Shown here piece by piece: positions 49,575 through 62,101 of a stretch of DNA of 64,000 nt. This stretch comes from Trabulsiella guamensis ATCC 49490. GTDB taxonomy: Bacteria > Pseudomonadota > Gammaproteobacteria > Enterobacterales > Enterobacteriaceae. Position 1 is the first letter of the stretch. Each line of letters opens with the position of its first letter. Under the pieces are notes generated by a model that was not told where the DNA came from, did no database searches, and worked only from the letters and a program-made list of their open reading frames with translations. Made by a program: the position numbers and the translations under genes. The DNA lies in contig NZ_JMTB01000039.1 in NCBI RefSeq assembly GCF_000734965.1, positions 18,583-82,582 on the forward strand, in the 5' to 3' direction.

Positions 49575-50621
49575 ATGAAAAAATGGTCACGCCACCTGCT
49601 CGCGGCAGGCGCTCTTGCACTGGGCATGAGCGCTGCACACGCGGACGACAGCAAAACGCTCTACTTCTACAACTGGACGGAATATGTGCCGCCGGGACTG
49701 CTGGAGCAATTCACTAAAGAGACAGGCATCAAGGTTATCTATTCGACCTATGAATCGAATGAAACCATGTACGCCAAACTCAAAACCTATAAAGACGGCG
49801 CGTATGACCTGGTGGTGCCTTCCACCTATTTTGTCGACAAAATGCGCAAAGAGGGCATGATTCAAAAGATCGATAAAACGAAGCTGACCAACTTCCATAA
49901 TCTCGATCCGGAAATGCTCAACAAGCCGTTCGATCCTAACAACGACTACTCCATTCCCTATATCTGGGGTGCGACCACCCTTGGCGTAAACAGTGACGCA
50001 ATTGACCCGAAAACGGTCACCCGCTGGGCTGATCTGTGGAAACCAGAATACAAAGGCAGCCTGCTGCTGACAGACGACGCCCGCGAAGTGTTCCAGGTGG
50101 CGCTGCGTAAACTGGGGCTTTCCGGTAATACGACTGACCCGAAAGAGATTGAAGCGGCTTACAACGAGCTGAAAAAGCTGATGCCGAATGTCGCAGCGTT
50201 TAACTCCGATAACCCGGCGAACCCGTATATGGAAGGGGAAGTGAATCTGGGGATGGTGTGGAACGGTTCCGCCTGGGTTGCGCGACAGGCTGGTACGCCA
50301 CTGGAGGTTGTCTGGCCGCAGGAAGGTGGCATTTTCTGGATGGACAGCCTCGCAATCCCGGCCAATGCGAAAAACGTTGACGGTGCGCTGAAGCTGATCA
50401 ACTTCCTGCTGCGCCCGGAAGTGGCAAAACAGGTGGCAGAAACCATCGGCTACCCGACGCCTAACCTGGCGGCGCGTAAATTGCTCAGTCCGGAAGTGGC
50501 GAACGACAAGTCTCTGTATCCCGACGCGGAAACCATTAAACATGGTGAATGGCAGAACGACGTCGGCGATGCCAGTCGTATCTATGAAGAATATTACCAG
50601 AAGCTGAAAGCGGGCCGGTAA
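49575..50621 (+). CDS. potD: Spermidine/putrescine-binding protein PotD
   Basis: 348 residues, as in E. coli. Signal peptide MKKWSRHLLAAGALALGMSA ending HAD. Polyamine-site aromatic and acidic residues are present in TLYFYNWTEYVPPG, the SIPYIWGATTLGVN segment and WNGSAWVAR. Periplasmic receptor for the PotABC importer. ATG at 49575 with GGGGACGTTAAA before it. Confidence 0.96.
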   Translation: MKKWSRHLLAAGALALGMSAAHADDSKTLYFYNWTEYVPPGLLEQFTKETGIKVIYSTYESNETMYAKLKTYKDGAYDLVVPSTYFVDKMRKEGMIQKIDKTKLTNFHNLDPEMLNKPFDPNNDYSIPYIWGATTLGVNSDAIDPKTVTRWADLWKPEYKGSLLLTDDAREVFQVALRKLGLSGNTTDPKEIEAAYNELKKLMPNVAAFNSDNPANPYMEGEVNLGMVWNGSAWVARQAGTPLEVVWPQEGGIFWMDSLAIPANAKNVDGALKLINFLLRPEVAKQVAETIGYPTPNLAARKLLSPEVANDKSLYPDAETIKHGEWQNDVGDASRIYEEYYQKLKAGR

Positions 50622-50627
50622 TAGCAT

Positions 50628-50652
50628 CCCCCTCTCCACTCTGGAGAGGGGG
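50628..50652 (+). terminator. Hairpin after potD
   Basis: CCCCCTCTCCA...TGGAGAGGGGG, strong stem without a clear T-run; it separates convergent potD and cobB. Confidence 0.5.
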
Positions 50653-50661
50653 AACTACTGC

Positions 50662-51483
50662 TCACAGTCCCTTCAGTAATTTCTCCACAAACTCAGGCAC
50701 CACCTTGCTTGCCAGGCCGTAATGTTTCTCTTCAAACTCGCTGCCGACCTGGCTTGGTTCGAGATTCAGTTCGACGGTATGTGCACCATGCAGTTTTGCC
50801 TCATGCACAAAACCGGCGGCAGGATAGACGTGACCTGACGTGCCGATAGCGATAAACACATCCGCCGTCGCCAGTGCGCTGTAGATCTCATCCATACCGA
50901 GCGGCATTTCGCCAAACCACACTACATGCGGGCGCAACAGCGCCGGAAACTGGCAACAGTGGCATTTGTCGTCAGCCGTGACATCACCCGTCCATTCCAG
51001 CACCTGACCGCTCCATGAACAGCGAACCTTCAGCAGTTCGCCGTGCATGTGGATCACGCGCTGGCTCCCGGCACGCTCATGCAGGTTATCGATGTTTTGC
51101 GTCACTAGTGTGAAGCGATCGCCGAGCACCGCTTCCAGACGCGCTAACGCTTGATGTGCTTCGTTCGGTGCAATTTCCGGTTGCTGTAACTGGCGACGGC
51201 GGGCGTTATAGAACGCCTGTACCAACGCCGGATCACGGGCGAAACCTTCCGGCGTCGCCACATCTTCCACCCGATGCTCTTCCCATAAACCATCCGCAGC
51301 ACGGAACGTGCGGATCCCGGATTCTGCGGATATCCCCGCCCCGGTCAGCACGACGACTCTCGGTTTTTCCATTGCTTCCGGCATCACTTTGTCTCTGAAG
51401 AAAATCCGCTGGCGCAGACGTTCGCGCAGCCGGCGTTTGTTACGGCGAAAACGACTCAGTCGATGTAAGCGACGCGTCAGCAT
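50662..51483 (-). CDS. cobB: NAD-dependent protein deacylase CobB
   Basis: 273 residues from the ATG at 51483. Arginine-rich N-terminal extension ([20 protein letters not shown]), then the sirtuin core: [28 protein letters not shown], catalytic His in IHMHGEL, and Cys residues of the zinc site ([15 protein letters not shown]). It removes acetyl and succinyl groups. A shorter isoform could start at MEKPRVV. About six residues shorter at the C-terminus than in E. coli. Downstream of nagK by 20 bases. Confidence 0.95.
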   Translation of the reverse strand: MLTRRLHRLSRFRRNKRRLRERLRQRIFFRDKVMPEAMEKPRVVVLTGAGISAESGIRTFRAADGLWEEHRVEDVATPEGFARDPALVQAFYNARRRQLQQPEIAPNEAHQALARLEAVLGDRFTLVTQNIDNLHERAGSQRVIHMHGELLKVRCSWSGQVLEWTGDVTADDKCHCCQFPALLRPHVVWFGEMPLGMDEIYSALATADVFIAIGTSGHVYPAAGFVHEAKLHGAHTVELNLEPSQVGSEFEEKHYGLASKVVPEFVEKLLKGL

Positions 51484-51502
51484 AACAACACAACCCCTGT
51501 CA

Positions 51503-52414
51503 TTAGTCAGTAAGGTGGAGGAACGCGGCTCCGCGCATTCCCCCAGCATCCCCGTGGCGCGCCTGTTCAATACGCGGCACACGGGCGACGGATAACAGAT
51601 GACGCGGCAAACGCGCCGCCAGGCCCTCTGTTATGGCACTAAAATTAGACAATCCACCGCCAATCACCAGCAGATCCGGATCAACTATAGTCAGAATATT
51701 GCCAAGACAAACGGCAAGCAAATCCAGATAGCGTTCGACATGCTCACGGGCCTTTGCATCCCCCTGTTGCCAGAGGGCAACAATGTCCGGTGACGAGAGT
51801 GATTGTTGGTAGAAATGTTCATACAGCCAGGCAAAACCCCGGCCAGAAAGATAGTTTTCGATGCACCCCCGTTGACCGCAGCCGCAGCGTGTCAGGGGGA
51901 AATCGCGGCCAACCACCTCAAGGGCATCCACCGGCAGGCGAATATGACCGAACTCGCCGGTAATGTAGTTGTGACCGGTGATCGACTTACCGTTCAGCAC
52001 CAGACCGCCGCCCACGCCGGTGCCAAGGATCAGTCCCATCACCAGCGGATAGCGCGTAAATTCATCATCCCAGGCTTCGGAGAGCGCAAAACAGTTGGCG
52101 TCGTTGTCGAGACGAACATCGCGTCCGAGACGCGCGCTGAGATCTGCACGCAGCGGTCGGCCGCTGGCAGCAGGAACGTTAGCGGCATACAGCGTGCCGT
52201 CAGCCGTTTCCGGCATGCCGGGGATGCCGATGCCCACAGAGCCTTTGCCACCAAAGCGCGCATCAGCCTGTGACACCAGCGCGGCGATGGCCTCAATGAA
52301 ATCGTCGTAGCTGTCGCGCGGTGTGGAAACACGGGTCTCCCACTGCAGGCGCAGATTGTCATCAAACACGCCCAGCGCAATTTTGGTGCCGCCAATATCA
52401 AATCCATAATACAT
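51503..52414 (-). CDS. nagK: N-acetylglucosamine kinase
   Basis: 303 residues, as in E. coli. ROK family: [32 protein letters not shown], and the zinc-binding [15 protein letters not shown]. Phosphorylates GlcNAc recovered from murein. ATG at 52414; upstream frame extension ignored. Operon with lolCDE upstream and cobB downstream. Confidence 0.96.
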   Translation of the reverse strand: MYYGFDIGGTKIALGVFDDNLRLQWETRVSTPRDSYDDFIEAIAALVSQADARFGGKGSVGIGIPGMPETADGTLYAANVPAASGRPLRADLSARLGRDVRLDNDANCFALSEAWDDEFTRYPLVMGLILGTGVGGGLVLNGKSITGHNYITGEFGHIRLPVDALEVVGRDFPLTRCGCGQRGCIENYLSGRGFAWLYEHFYQQSLSSPDIVALWQQGDAKAREHVERYLDLLAVCLGNILTIVDPDLLVIGGGLSNFSAITEGLAARLPRHLLSVARVPRIEQARHGDAGGMRGAAFLHLTD

Positions 52415-52465
52415 AACGCATTCCTCTTTCTGATTTGGCGGCAACACCGTCAAACCATGACGAAA

Positions 52466-53709
52466 TTACTGACCACTTAACACCCTCGCTGGATCTATTC
52501 GGCTGGCGCGGCGGGCTGGATACCAGCTTGCCAGCAAACTCAGCAACAGTGCGGTGATCAGTACATAAATAACATCCAGCCAATGCAATTCAGACGGCAG
52601 GAAGTCAATAAAATAAATATCACCCGACAGGAACTGATGGCCGGTCAGCGATTCAATGCCTTTGATTATCGGCGTTAACTGGAAGGCACAAATCACGCCA
52701 ATCACCACACCAATCAGGCTACCCAGCAACCCGGCGAGCAAGCCATACCAGACGAAAATGGCGCGGATCAGGCCGTCTTTCGCCCCGAGCGTGCGCAATA
52801 CGGCGATGTCGCCGCTCTTGTCTTTTACCGCCATGACCAGCGTTGAGACGATGTTAAAACAGGCCACGCCAATCACCAGTACCATCGCCAGATACATAAT
52901 GGCGCGGATCATCTGGATATCGCGATACATATAGCCATACGTGCCAATCCAGCTTTTGATATACACGTAGCTGTTGGTCACCTCGCCCGCATCACGCACC
53001 AGTTTATTGGCATTAAAGACATCGTTAACTTTTATCGCGATGCCGGTGACGCTGCTTCCCATATCGAGATAGTGCTGCGCATCCTGCAAGGGAACCATCG
53101 CAAAACTGTGATCCAGTTGACCGCTCAGTTGCAGGATCCCGGTCACGTGCAGGCGCACACGTTTTGGCTGCAGCAATTTATGTTCGTCGTCGGAATTAGG
53201 GATCATGATCGATACCCAGTCGCCCTGCTTCACATGCAGCGCATCGGCAATGCCTTTGCCGAGGATGATCTGCTGTTCGCCCGCTTTAAAGCTGGCCCAG
53301 GCGTTATTCTGTACGAAATTCGGTAGCGCACTGAGGCGGCTCTCCTGCGCCGGTTCCACCCCTTTTACCTGAATGGCGCGCAGGTTGCTGCCGCTCTCGA
53401 TCAGACCGGTAAAATTGATATATGGCGCAGCAGCGGCAATACCATTGACCTTTTCCACTTTGCTGAGCGCGCTGTTCCAGTCGTTCCACGGCTGGTTTAC
53501 CGGCTCAATTTCGCCGTGGGGTACCACCGCCAGAATGCGGTTATTCAGTTCACGCTCGAAGCCGTTCATCGCGCTCAGACCGACGATCAATACTGCCACC
53601 CCGAGGGCAATCCCGACGGTGGAGATCACCGAGATCAGCGACACCATGCCGCTACGACGACGCCCCCGGCTGAAGCGTAAGCCAATCAATAACGATAACG
53701 GGGAAGCCA

Positions 53710-53710
<1 letters not shown>
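52466..53710 (-). CDS. lolE: Lipoprotein-releasing permease LolE
   Basis: 414 residues, as in E. coli. MacB-type permease: one N-terminal span, large periplasmic domain, three C-terminal spans ([30 protein letters not shown]). Partner of LolC and LolD in handing outer-membrane lipoproteins to LolA. Start overlaps the lolD stop by one base. Confidence 0.96.
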
Positions 53711-55696
<1,986 letters not shown>

Positions 55697-55798
55697 TTAT
55701 CTGAAAATGAACAAAATACAGAATGTTACTCATTACTCAGCACGCTGCGCCCGGCACGATCCTTCTTTCATTTATGGCAAAGAAAGGCATTGAGCGCG

Positions 55799-56875
55799 AT
55801 GAAACAAAAAGCGTTGTGGATCAACCAAATCAAGGGATTATGCATCTGTCTGGTGGTGGTGTATCACTCGGTGATCACGTTTTATCCCCACCTGAGCGGA
55901 CTCCATCATCCCTGGTCAGAAACGCTGGCAAAGTGCTGGGTTTATTTTAATTTATACCTGGCGCCGTTCCGTATGCCGGTATTCTTCTTCATTTCGGGCT
56001 TTCTGATCCGTCGTTATATTGACGACGTCAGCTGGCGTGACGGATTTAACAAACGCATCTGGGCAATTTTCTATGTTCTGATGCTGTGGGGGATTCTGCA
56101 ATGGCTGGCGCTGAGTGAAATCAATCTCTGGCTGGCGCCGGAACGCGATCTGAGCGAGGCCTCTAATGCCGCTTACGCGGGCAATACCAGCGAGTTTCTG
56201 CACGGCATGCTGACCGCCAGCACCAGCTTGTGGTACCTGTACGCACTGGTGGTCTACTTCATCTTCTGCAAAATCACGCATCGCATCAAAGCGCCGACGT
56301 TGCTTGTGCTGGCGCTGCTCAGCATCGCCATTAATTTCCTGCCTTCGCCGTGGTGGGGAATGAACAGCGTGCTGCGTAATGTGATCTACTATGCGCTGGG
56401 TGCCTGGTACGGCACGGCGCTGATGGAATGGATGAAGCACTTCAACCTGCGCCATTACTGGCTGCCACTCGTGCTGGCGGCAGTTTTCGCAGTGGTCACC
56501 TGGTTTGCCCGTACGCCGCTGTTCCTGTCGCTGTTATCAATTTTTATCATCATGAAGCTGTTCTACGCTGTCGGACGACGCTTCGAACCGCGGGAATCGG
56601 GTGTGCTGAATGTGATAGGTTCAAACACGATCGCTGTCTATACCACGCACCGCATTCTGGTGGAGATCTTCAGCCTGACGGCACTGCATTACCTGAGCGC
56701 GATAAATGACTCTGCAACCTTCGAACTGGGACTGATCCTGGTCTATCCGTTCCTGACGCTGGGGTTGTGTGTGCTGGCCGGTCTCGCCGCACGCCGCCTC
56801 TCACGTGTTGTATTTGGCGATGTCCTTTTCACTCCCCCCTCACGAACGTTTGCTAATGTGGACGATCAGGGATAA
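55799..56875 (+). CDS. ycfT: YcfT, acyltransferase-3-type inner-membrane protein
   Basis: 358 residues. MKQKALWINQIKGLCICLVV with the acyltransferase-3 His in YHSVITFYP, about ten spans, and the RMPVFFFISGFLIRR loop. Close to E. coli YcfT (357). The acyl acceptor is unknown. Upstream TTG at 55790 is in frame but ATG 55799 fits E. coli. Confidence 0.92.
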   Translation: MKQKALWINQIKGLCICLVVVYHSVITFYPHLSGLHHPWSETLAKCWVYFNLYLAPFRMPVFFFISGFLIRRYIDDVSWRDGFNKRIWAIFYVLMLWGILQWLALSEINLWLAPERDLSEASNAAYAGNTSEFLHGMLTASTSLWYLYALVVYFIFCKITHRIKAPTLLVLALLSIAINFLPSPWWGMNSVLRNVIYYALGAWYGTALMEWMKHFNLRHYWLPLVLAAVFAVVTWFARTPLFLSLLSIFIIMKLFYAVGRRFEPRESGVLNVIGSNTIAVYTTHRILVEIFSLTALHYLSAINDSATFELGLILVYPFLTLGLCVLAGLAARRLSRVVFGDVLFTPPSRTFANVDDQG

Positions 56876-56947
56876 TAATCAGCATTGAATTTCAGCGATT
56901 TGCCCCCATACTTCGGGGCAAATCCTTACGAGATACTGATGTCATTT

Positions 56948-59900
56948 ATGCCTGAAAAACAACGATATGTCCTGCCCGTAAAAGCAGGCGAGCAGCGTCT
57001 GCTGGGCGAGTTAACCGGTGCCGCCTGTGCGACCGAAGTTGCTGAAATCATTGAGCGTCATCACGGTCCCGTGGTGTTAATTGCGCCGGATATGCAAAAC
57101 GCGCTGCGGTTGCAGGATGAAGTCAGGCAGTTTACCGATCAACTGGTAATGAACCTCGCGGACTGGGAAACGCTCCCTTACGATAGTTTTTCTCCACATC
57201 AGGAAATCATTTCTTCACGCCTCTCCACGCTGTATCAGTTACCGACCATGCAACGTGGTGTGCTTATCGTCGCGCTGAGTACGCTGATGCAGCGTGTATG
57301 CCCGCACAGTTTCCTTCATGGTCATGCGCTGGTAATGAAAAAAGGGCAACAACTCTCTCGCGATGCCCTGCGCGCGCAACTTGACAGCGCTGGCTACCGC
57401 CATGTCGATCAGGTGATGGAGCACGGCGAGTACGCCACCCGTGGCGCGCTTCTGGATCTTTACCCAATGGGCAGCGAACAGCCCTACCGTCTCGATTTTT
57501 TTGATGATGAAATCGACAGCCTGCGTCTGTTCGATGTTGATTCACAGCGCACACTGGAAGAAGTCGACGCCATTAACTTGCTGCCTGCGCACGAGTTTCC
57601 GACCGACAAAGCCGCCATTGAACTGTTCCGTAGCCAGTGGCGCGATAAGTTTGACGTCAAACGCGACGCCGAGCATATCTACCAGCAGGTCAGTAAAGGC
57701 ACGCTCCCGGCGGGGATCGAATACTGGCAGCCGCTGTTTTTCAGTGAACCGCTGCCAACCCTGTTCAGCTATTTCCCGGCAAATACGCTGCTGGTGAATA
57801 CCGGGGATCTCGAATCCAGCGCGGATCGTTTTCAGAAAGACGCACAGGCGCGCTTTGAAAGCCGTGGCGTCGATCCAATGCGTCCGCTGCTGCCGCCCGA
57901 GCAAATCTGGCTACGTCCTGACGCGCTGTTCAGTGAGCTGAAAAAATGGCCTCGTATTCAGCTGAAAAAAGAACACCTTACAGAGAAAGCCGCGCACCAG
58001 AATCTGGGCTACCAGACGTTGCCGGATCTCGCCGTTCAGGCGCAACAGAAATCGCCGCTGGATAACCTACGTAAATTCCTTGAAGCCTTCACTGGCCCGG
58101 TGATTTTCTCCGTTGAAAGTGAGGGGCGTCGTGAAGCGCTGGGTGAACTGCTGGCACGCATCAAGCTGGCACCTAAGCGCATTCTTCGCCTTGAGGAAGC
58201 CGTCGACAGCGGGCGTTATCTGATGCTCGGCGCAGCAGAGCATGGCTATATCGATACCCTGCGCAACCGGGCGCTGATCTGTGAAAGCGATCTCCTCGGT
58301 GAACGCGTAGCGCAGCGCCGTCAGGACAGCCGCCGGACCATCAACCCGGACACCCTTATTCGTAACCTGGCGGAACTGCATCCGGGCCAGCCGGTGGTGC
58401 ATCTGGAACATGGTGTCGGGCGCTACGCCGGACTTACTACGCTCGAAGCGGGTGGCATCAAAGGTGAATACCTGATGCTGACCTACGCGGGCGATGCAAA
58501 GCTGTACGTACCAGTATCATCGCTGCACCTGATCAGCCGTTATGCGGGCGGTGCGGAAGAAAACGCGCCGCTGCACAAGCTTGGCGGTGATGCCTGGGCG
58601 CGGGCGCGGCAGAAAGCGGCCGAGAAAGTCCGCGATGTCGCTGCTGAGTTGCTGGATATTTACGCCCAGCGCGCGGCGAAATCCGGTTTTGCTTTTAAGC
58701 ACGACCGCGAACAGTATCAGCTGTTTTGCGACAGCTTCCCCTTCGAAACCACGCCGGATCAGGCACAGGCTATCAACGCAGTGCTCAGCGATATGTGCCA
58801 GCCGCTGGCGATGGATCGTCTGGTCTGCGGCGACGTGGGCTTTGGTAAAACGGAAGTGGCGATGCGCGCCGCCTTCCTGGCCGTCGAAAACAACAAGCAG
58901 GTCGCGGTGCTGGTGCCGACCACCCTGCTCGCACAGCAGCACTTCGACAACTTCCGCGACCGCTTTGCTAACTGGCCGGTACGCATCGAAATGCTCTCCC
59001 GTTTTCGTAGCGCCAAAGAGCAGACGCAGGTGCTGGAACAAGCCGCCGACGGCAAAATTGATATTCTGATTGGTACCCACAAACTGTTGCAAAGCGATGT
59101 GAAGTGGAAAGATCTCGGTCTGCTGATCGTCGATGAAGAGCACCGTTTCGGGGTGCGTCATAAAGAGCGTATCAAAGCGATGCGTGCAGATGTCGACATT
59201 CTGACGCTGACCGCTACCCCGATTCCGCGAACGCTGAATATGGCGATGAGCGGAATGCGTGACCTGTCGATTATCGCCACGCCACCGGCCCGCCGTCTGG
59301 CGGTGAAAACATTCGTACGTGAATACGACAGTCTGGTGGTGCGAGAAGCGATCCTGCGTGAAGTACTGCGTGGTGGACAGGTCTATTACCTGTACAACGA
59401 CGTGGAGAATATTCAGAAAGCGGCAGATCGGCTGGCTGAACTGGTGCCGGAAGCGCGCATTGCGATTGGCCACGGGCAGATGCGTGAGCGCGAGCTTGAG
59501 CGGGTGATGAATGATTTCCACCACCAGCGTTTTAACGTGCTGGTCTGTACCACCATTATCGAAACCGGGATCGACATTCCGACAGCAAACACCATTGTCA
59601 TCGAACGCGCGGACCATTTCGGTCTGGCGCAACTGCATCAGTTACGCGGTCGCGTGGGGCGTTCACACCATCAGGCCTATGCCTGGCTGCTGACGCCGCA
59701 TCCGAAAGCGATGACCACAGATGCACAAAAGCGTCTCGAAGCCATTGCGTCACTGGAAGACCTGGGCGCTGGTTTCGCGCTGGCGACGCACGACCTGGAA
59801 ATCCGTGGCGCTGGCGAACTGCTTGGCGAAGATCAGAGCGGGCAGATGGAAACCATCGGCTTCTCGCTGTATATGGAACTGCTGGAAAATGCGGTTGATG

Positions 59901-60394
59901 CACTGAAAGCGGGCCGCGAACCGTCGCTGGAAGATCTCACCAGCCAGCAAACGGAAGTCGAACTGCGGATGCCGTCGCTGTTGCCGGATGATTTCATTCC
60001 TGATGTGAATACGCGCCTCTCCTTCTACAAACGCATCGCCAGCGCGAAAAGTGAAAATGCACTGGAAGAGCTGAAAGTCGAACTGATTGACCGCTTTGGC
60101 CTGTTGCCTGATGCGGCGCGAAACCTGCTGGATATCGCCCGTTTACGCCAGCAGGCGCAGAAACTGGGTATCCGTAAGCTGGAAGGTAATGAAAAAGGCG
60201 GCGTGATTGAATTCAATGAGAAAAATCATGTTAACCCGGCATGGCTGATTGGCTTGTTACAGAAGCAGCCGCAGCATTTCCGCCTCGACGGCCCTACCCG
60301 TCTCAGGTTTATGCAGGACCTTAGTGAGCGAAAAACCCGTATGGACTGGGTGCGCCAGTTTATGCAGCAGCTTGAAGAGAACGCAGTCGCCTGA
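56948..60394 (+). CDS. mfd: Transcription-repair coupling factor Mfd
   Basis: 1,148 residues from the ATG at 56948, exactly the E. coli length; a 21-residue upstream extension to 56885 is discarded. UvrB-like N-terminal modules, RNA polymerase-interacting domain (HGVGRYAG...KLYVPVSSLHLI), then the RecG-like translocase: Walker A DVGFGKTE, DEEHRFGV, and GRVGRSHHQAYAWL motif VI. Removes stalled polymerase at lesions and recruits UvrA. Confidence 0.97.
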   Translation: MPEKQRYVLPVKAGEQRLLGELTGAACATEVAEIIERHHGPVVLIAPDMQNALRLQDEVRQFTDQLVMNLADWETLPYDSFSPHQEIISSRLSTLYQLPTMQRGVLIVALSTLMQRVCPHSFLHGHALVMKKGQQLSRDALRAQLDSAGYRHVDQVMEHGEYATRGALLDLYPMGSEQPYRLDFFDDEIDSLRLFDVDSQRTLEEVDAINLLPAHEFPTDKAAIELFRSQWRDKFDVKRDAEHIYQQVSKGTLPAGIEYWQPLFFSEPLPTLFSYFPANTLLVNTGDLESSADRFQKDAQARFESRGVDPMRPLLPPEQIWLRPDALFSELKKWPRIQLKKEHLTEKAAHQNLGYQTLPDLAVQAQQKSPLDNLRKFLEAFTGPVIFSVESEGRREALGELLARIKLAPKRILRLEEAVDSGRYLMLGAAEHGYIDTLRNRALICESDLLGERVAQRRQDSRRTINPDTLIRNLAELHPGQPVVHLEHGVGRYAGLTTLEAGGIKGEYLMLTYAGDAKLYVPVSSLHLISRYAGGAEENAPLHKLGGDAWARARQKAAEKVRDVAAELLDIYAQRAAKSGFAFKHDREQYQLFCDSFPFETTPDQAQAINAVLSDMCQPLAMDRLVCGDVGFGKTEVAMRAAFLAVENNKQVAVLVPTTLLAQQHFDNFRDRFANWPVRIEMLSRFRSAKEQTQVLEQAADGKIDILIGTHKLLQSDVKWKDLGLLIVDEEHRFGVRHKERIKAMRADVDILTLTATPIPRTLNMAMSGMRDLSIIATPPARRLAVKTFVREYDSLVVREAILREVLRGGQVYYLYNDVENIQKAADRLAELVPEARIAIGHGQMRERELERVMNDFHHQRFNVLVCTTIIETGIDIPTANTIVIERADHFGLAQLHQLRGRVGRSHHQAYAWLLTPHPKAMTTDAQKRLEAIASLEDLGAGFALATHDLEIRGAGELLGEDQSGQMETIGFSLYMELLENAVDALKAGREPSLEDLTSQQTEVELRMPSLLPDDFIPDVNTRLSFYKRIASAKSENALEELKVELIDRFGLLPDAARNLLDIARLRQQAQKLGIRKLEGNEKGGVIEFNEKNHVNPAWLIGLLQKQPQHFRLDGPTRLRFMQDLSERKTRMDWVRQFMQQLEENAVA

Positions 60395-60399
60395 TCGAT

Positions 60400-60440
60400 A
60401 TCGTCGTCGGGCGGCATTCGCTGTCCGGCGCGTAACGCGT
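60400..60440. repeat. Partial REP-like element after mfd
   Basis: GTCGTCGGGCGGCATTCGC followed by TGTCCGGCGCG resembles half of a REP palindrome. Confidence 0.45.
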
Positions 60441-60549
60441 TAATTTACAAATTCTTTGCAATCCAGTGTAACATTTTCTTATTAACTGAATCCATAATAG
60501 ATGTTTAGCTGTTTCAGCCGCTGACAATTACCATGATGGATATTCAGTG

Positions 60550-61512
60550 ATGATTAAACCTGTCGCGTTTTTCCACTGGCTGCCATTGTTGATGGCCGCT
60601 TCAGTGTTCTCTCTCATCCTTCCTGCTCATGCCAATACCTGGCCGCTGCCGCCGGAAGGCAGTCGCGTGGTAGGCGAAAACCGTTTCCATGTCGTCGAAA
60701 ATGATGGCGGCTCGCTGGAGGCTATTGCCAAAAAATATAACGTCGGCTTCCTCGCGCTGTTACAGGCGAACCCGGGTGTCGATCCCTACGTTCCCCGCGC
60801 CGGCAGTGTGCTGACAATCCCGCTGCAGACTCTGCTGCCGGACGCGCCGCGGGTGGGAATTGTCATCAACCTTGCCGAGTTGCGCCTCTACTACTATCCA
60901 CAAGATAAAAACGTGGTGACGGTCTATCCGATCGGTATTGGCCAGTTGGGAGGCGATACGCTGACGCCGACCATGGTCACGACGGTGTCTGACAAGCGTG
61001 CAAACCCGACCTGGACACCCACCGCGAACATTCGCGCACGTTATAAAGCCCAGGGCACTATTTTGCCAGCGGTAGTGCCGGCTGGACCGGATAACCCGAT
61101 GGGTCATCACGCGATCCGCCTCGCGGCTTATGGCGGTGTGTATCTCCTGCATGGCACTAATGCTGACTTCGGCATCGGCATGCGAGTCAGTTCCGGCTGT
61201 ATTCGCCTGCGCGATGGCGACATCGAAACGCTGTTCAGAGTGGTTCAGCCGGGTACGAAGGTGAATATCATCAATACGCCGATCAAAACTTCGGTAGAGC
61301 CCGGCGGCATACGTCTTGTCGAGGTGCACCAGCCGCTTTCAAAGGACATTGATGACGACCCTCAGACACTACCGATTGTCCTGACATCCGCCATGAAGAC
61401 ATTCAAAGCGGCGCCACAAACGGATGCTGACGTGATGACAAAGGTACTGGAACTACGTTCAGGAATGCCCGTCGATGTGACCCGTCATGGAGAAGCGGTG
61501 CAACAGATGTAG
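60550..61512 (+). CDS. ldtC: L,D-transpeptidase LdtC (YcfS)
   Basis: 320 residues. Signal peptide ending PAHAN, LysM domain (about 45-90; GGSLEAIAKKYNVGFLALLQ), then the YkuD catalytic domain with HGTNADFGIG and the nucleophile in SSGCIRLRDG. Attaches Braun's lipoprotein to peptidoglycan in the periplasm. ATG 60550 or the adjacent GTG 60547. Confidence 0.95.
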   Translation: MIKPVAFFHWLPLLMAASVFSLILPAHANTWPLPPEGSRVVGENRFHVVENDGGSLEAIAKKYNVGFLALLQANPGVDPYVPRAGSVLTIPLQTLLPDAPRVGIVINLAELRLYYYPQDKNVVTVYPIGIGQLGGDTLTPTMVTTVSDKRANPTWTPTANIRARYKAQGTILPAVVPAGPDNPMGHHAIRLAAYGGVYLLHGTNADFGIGMRVSSGCIRLRDGDIETLFRVVQPGTKVNIINTPIKTSVEPGGIRLVEVHQPLSKDIDDDPQTLPIVLTSAMKTFKAAPQTDADVMTKVLELRSGMPVDVTRHGEAVQQM

Positions 61513-61530
61513 TTTTTATTCCGCAGCATA

Positions 61531-61566
61531 AAAAAGCCCTGCTTCGTCTGAAGCAGGGCTTTTTTT
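61531..61566. terminator. Bidirectional terminator between ldtC and bhsA
   Basis: AAAAAGCCCTGCTTC-GTCT-GAAGCAGGGCTTTTT, T-runs on both strands. Confidence 0.93.
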
Positions 61567-61595
61567 GTGGCAGTGGCATCAAGGGTTAGCGATGC

Positions 61596-61853
61596 TTATT
61601 TGTAGATGACAGCGGTACCGTGGAGGGTGTTAGGACCGGTCACAGAGGTAATGCGGAAAGATTTTGCACCCATAGCGTCAGCTTTTTGCGCCAGCTCGTC
61701 TTCCAGTGAACCCAGGTTAGTACCTGCTGTAGCAGAGATAGTCCCCACTTTATGCTGATCAACCGGGGTGGATTGCACTTCTACTGCCGCGAAACTTGCG
61801 AATGACAGTGAGCTAAGAACAGTTGCCGCAATCAGAGTTTTGATACTTTTCAT
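61596..61853 (-). CDS. bhsA: Multiple stress resistance protein BhsA (YcfR)
   Basis: 85 residues, as in E. coli. Signal peptide MKSIKTLIAATVLSSLSFAS, then the DUF1471/YhcN core with VGTISATAGTNLGSLEDELA and a terminal HGTAVIYK. Outer-membrane-associated protein affecting copper permeability, biofilm and stress. Divergent from its regulator comR over 248 AT-rich bases. Confidence 0.95.
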   Translation of the reverse strand: MKSIKTLIAATVLSSLSFASFAAVEVQSTPVDQHKVGTISATAGTNLGSLEDELAQKADAMGAKSFRITSVTGPNTLHGTAVIYK

Positions 61854-62101
61854 GATGATGAACCTTTGCAGATGAATTATGTACTGCCGTTAATTATTAA
61901 ATTAACGAACGATACATAAATCATAATGTGATCCATATCACACGTCAATATAATTTTTTAATGATCATTAAAATAATCTAAAAATCCATATTTTTCATAC
62001 CGATAGGATTTTTTTATTTTTGTGGTGTCGCTACTGGTCGTACATAAGAATTATTTTTATAATAGGCACGTTTTTATTACTGACTAAGGTACACCGGCAC
62101 T

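Noticed and set aside
58517..59638. 373-codon frame opposite mfd
   Set aside because: Antisense shadow of a conserved housekeeping gene.
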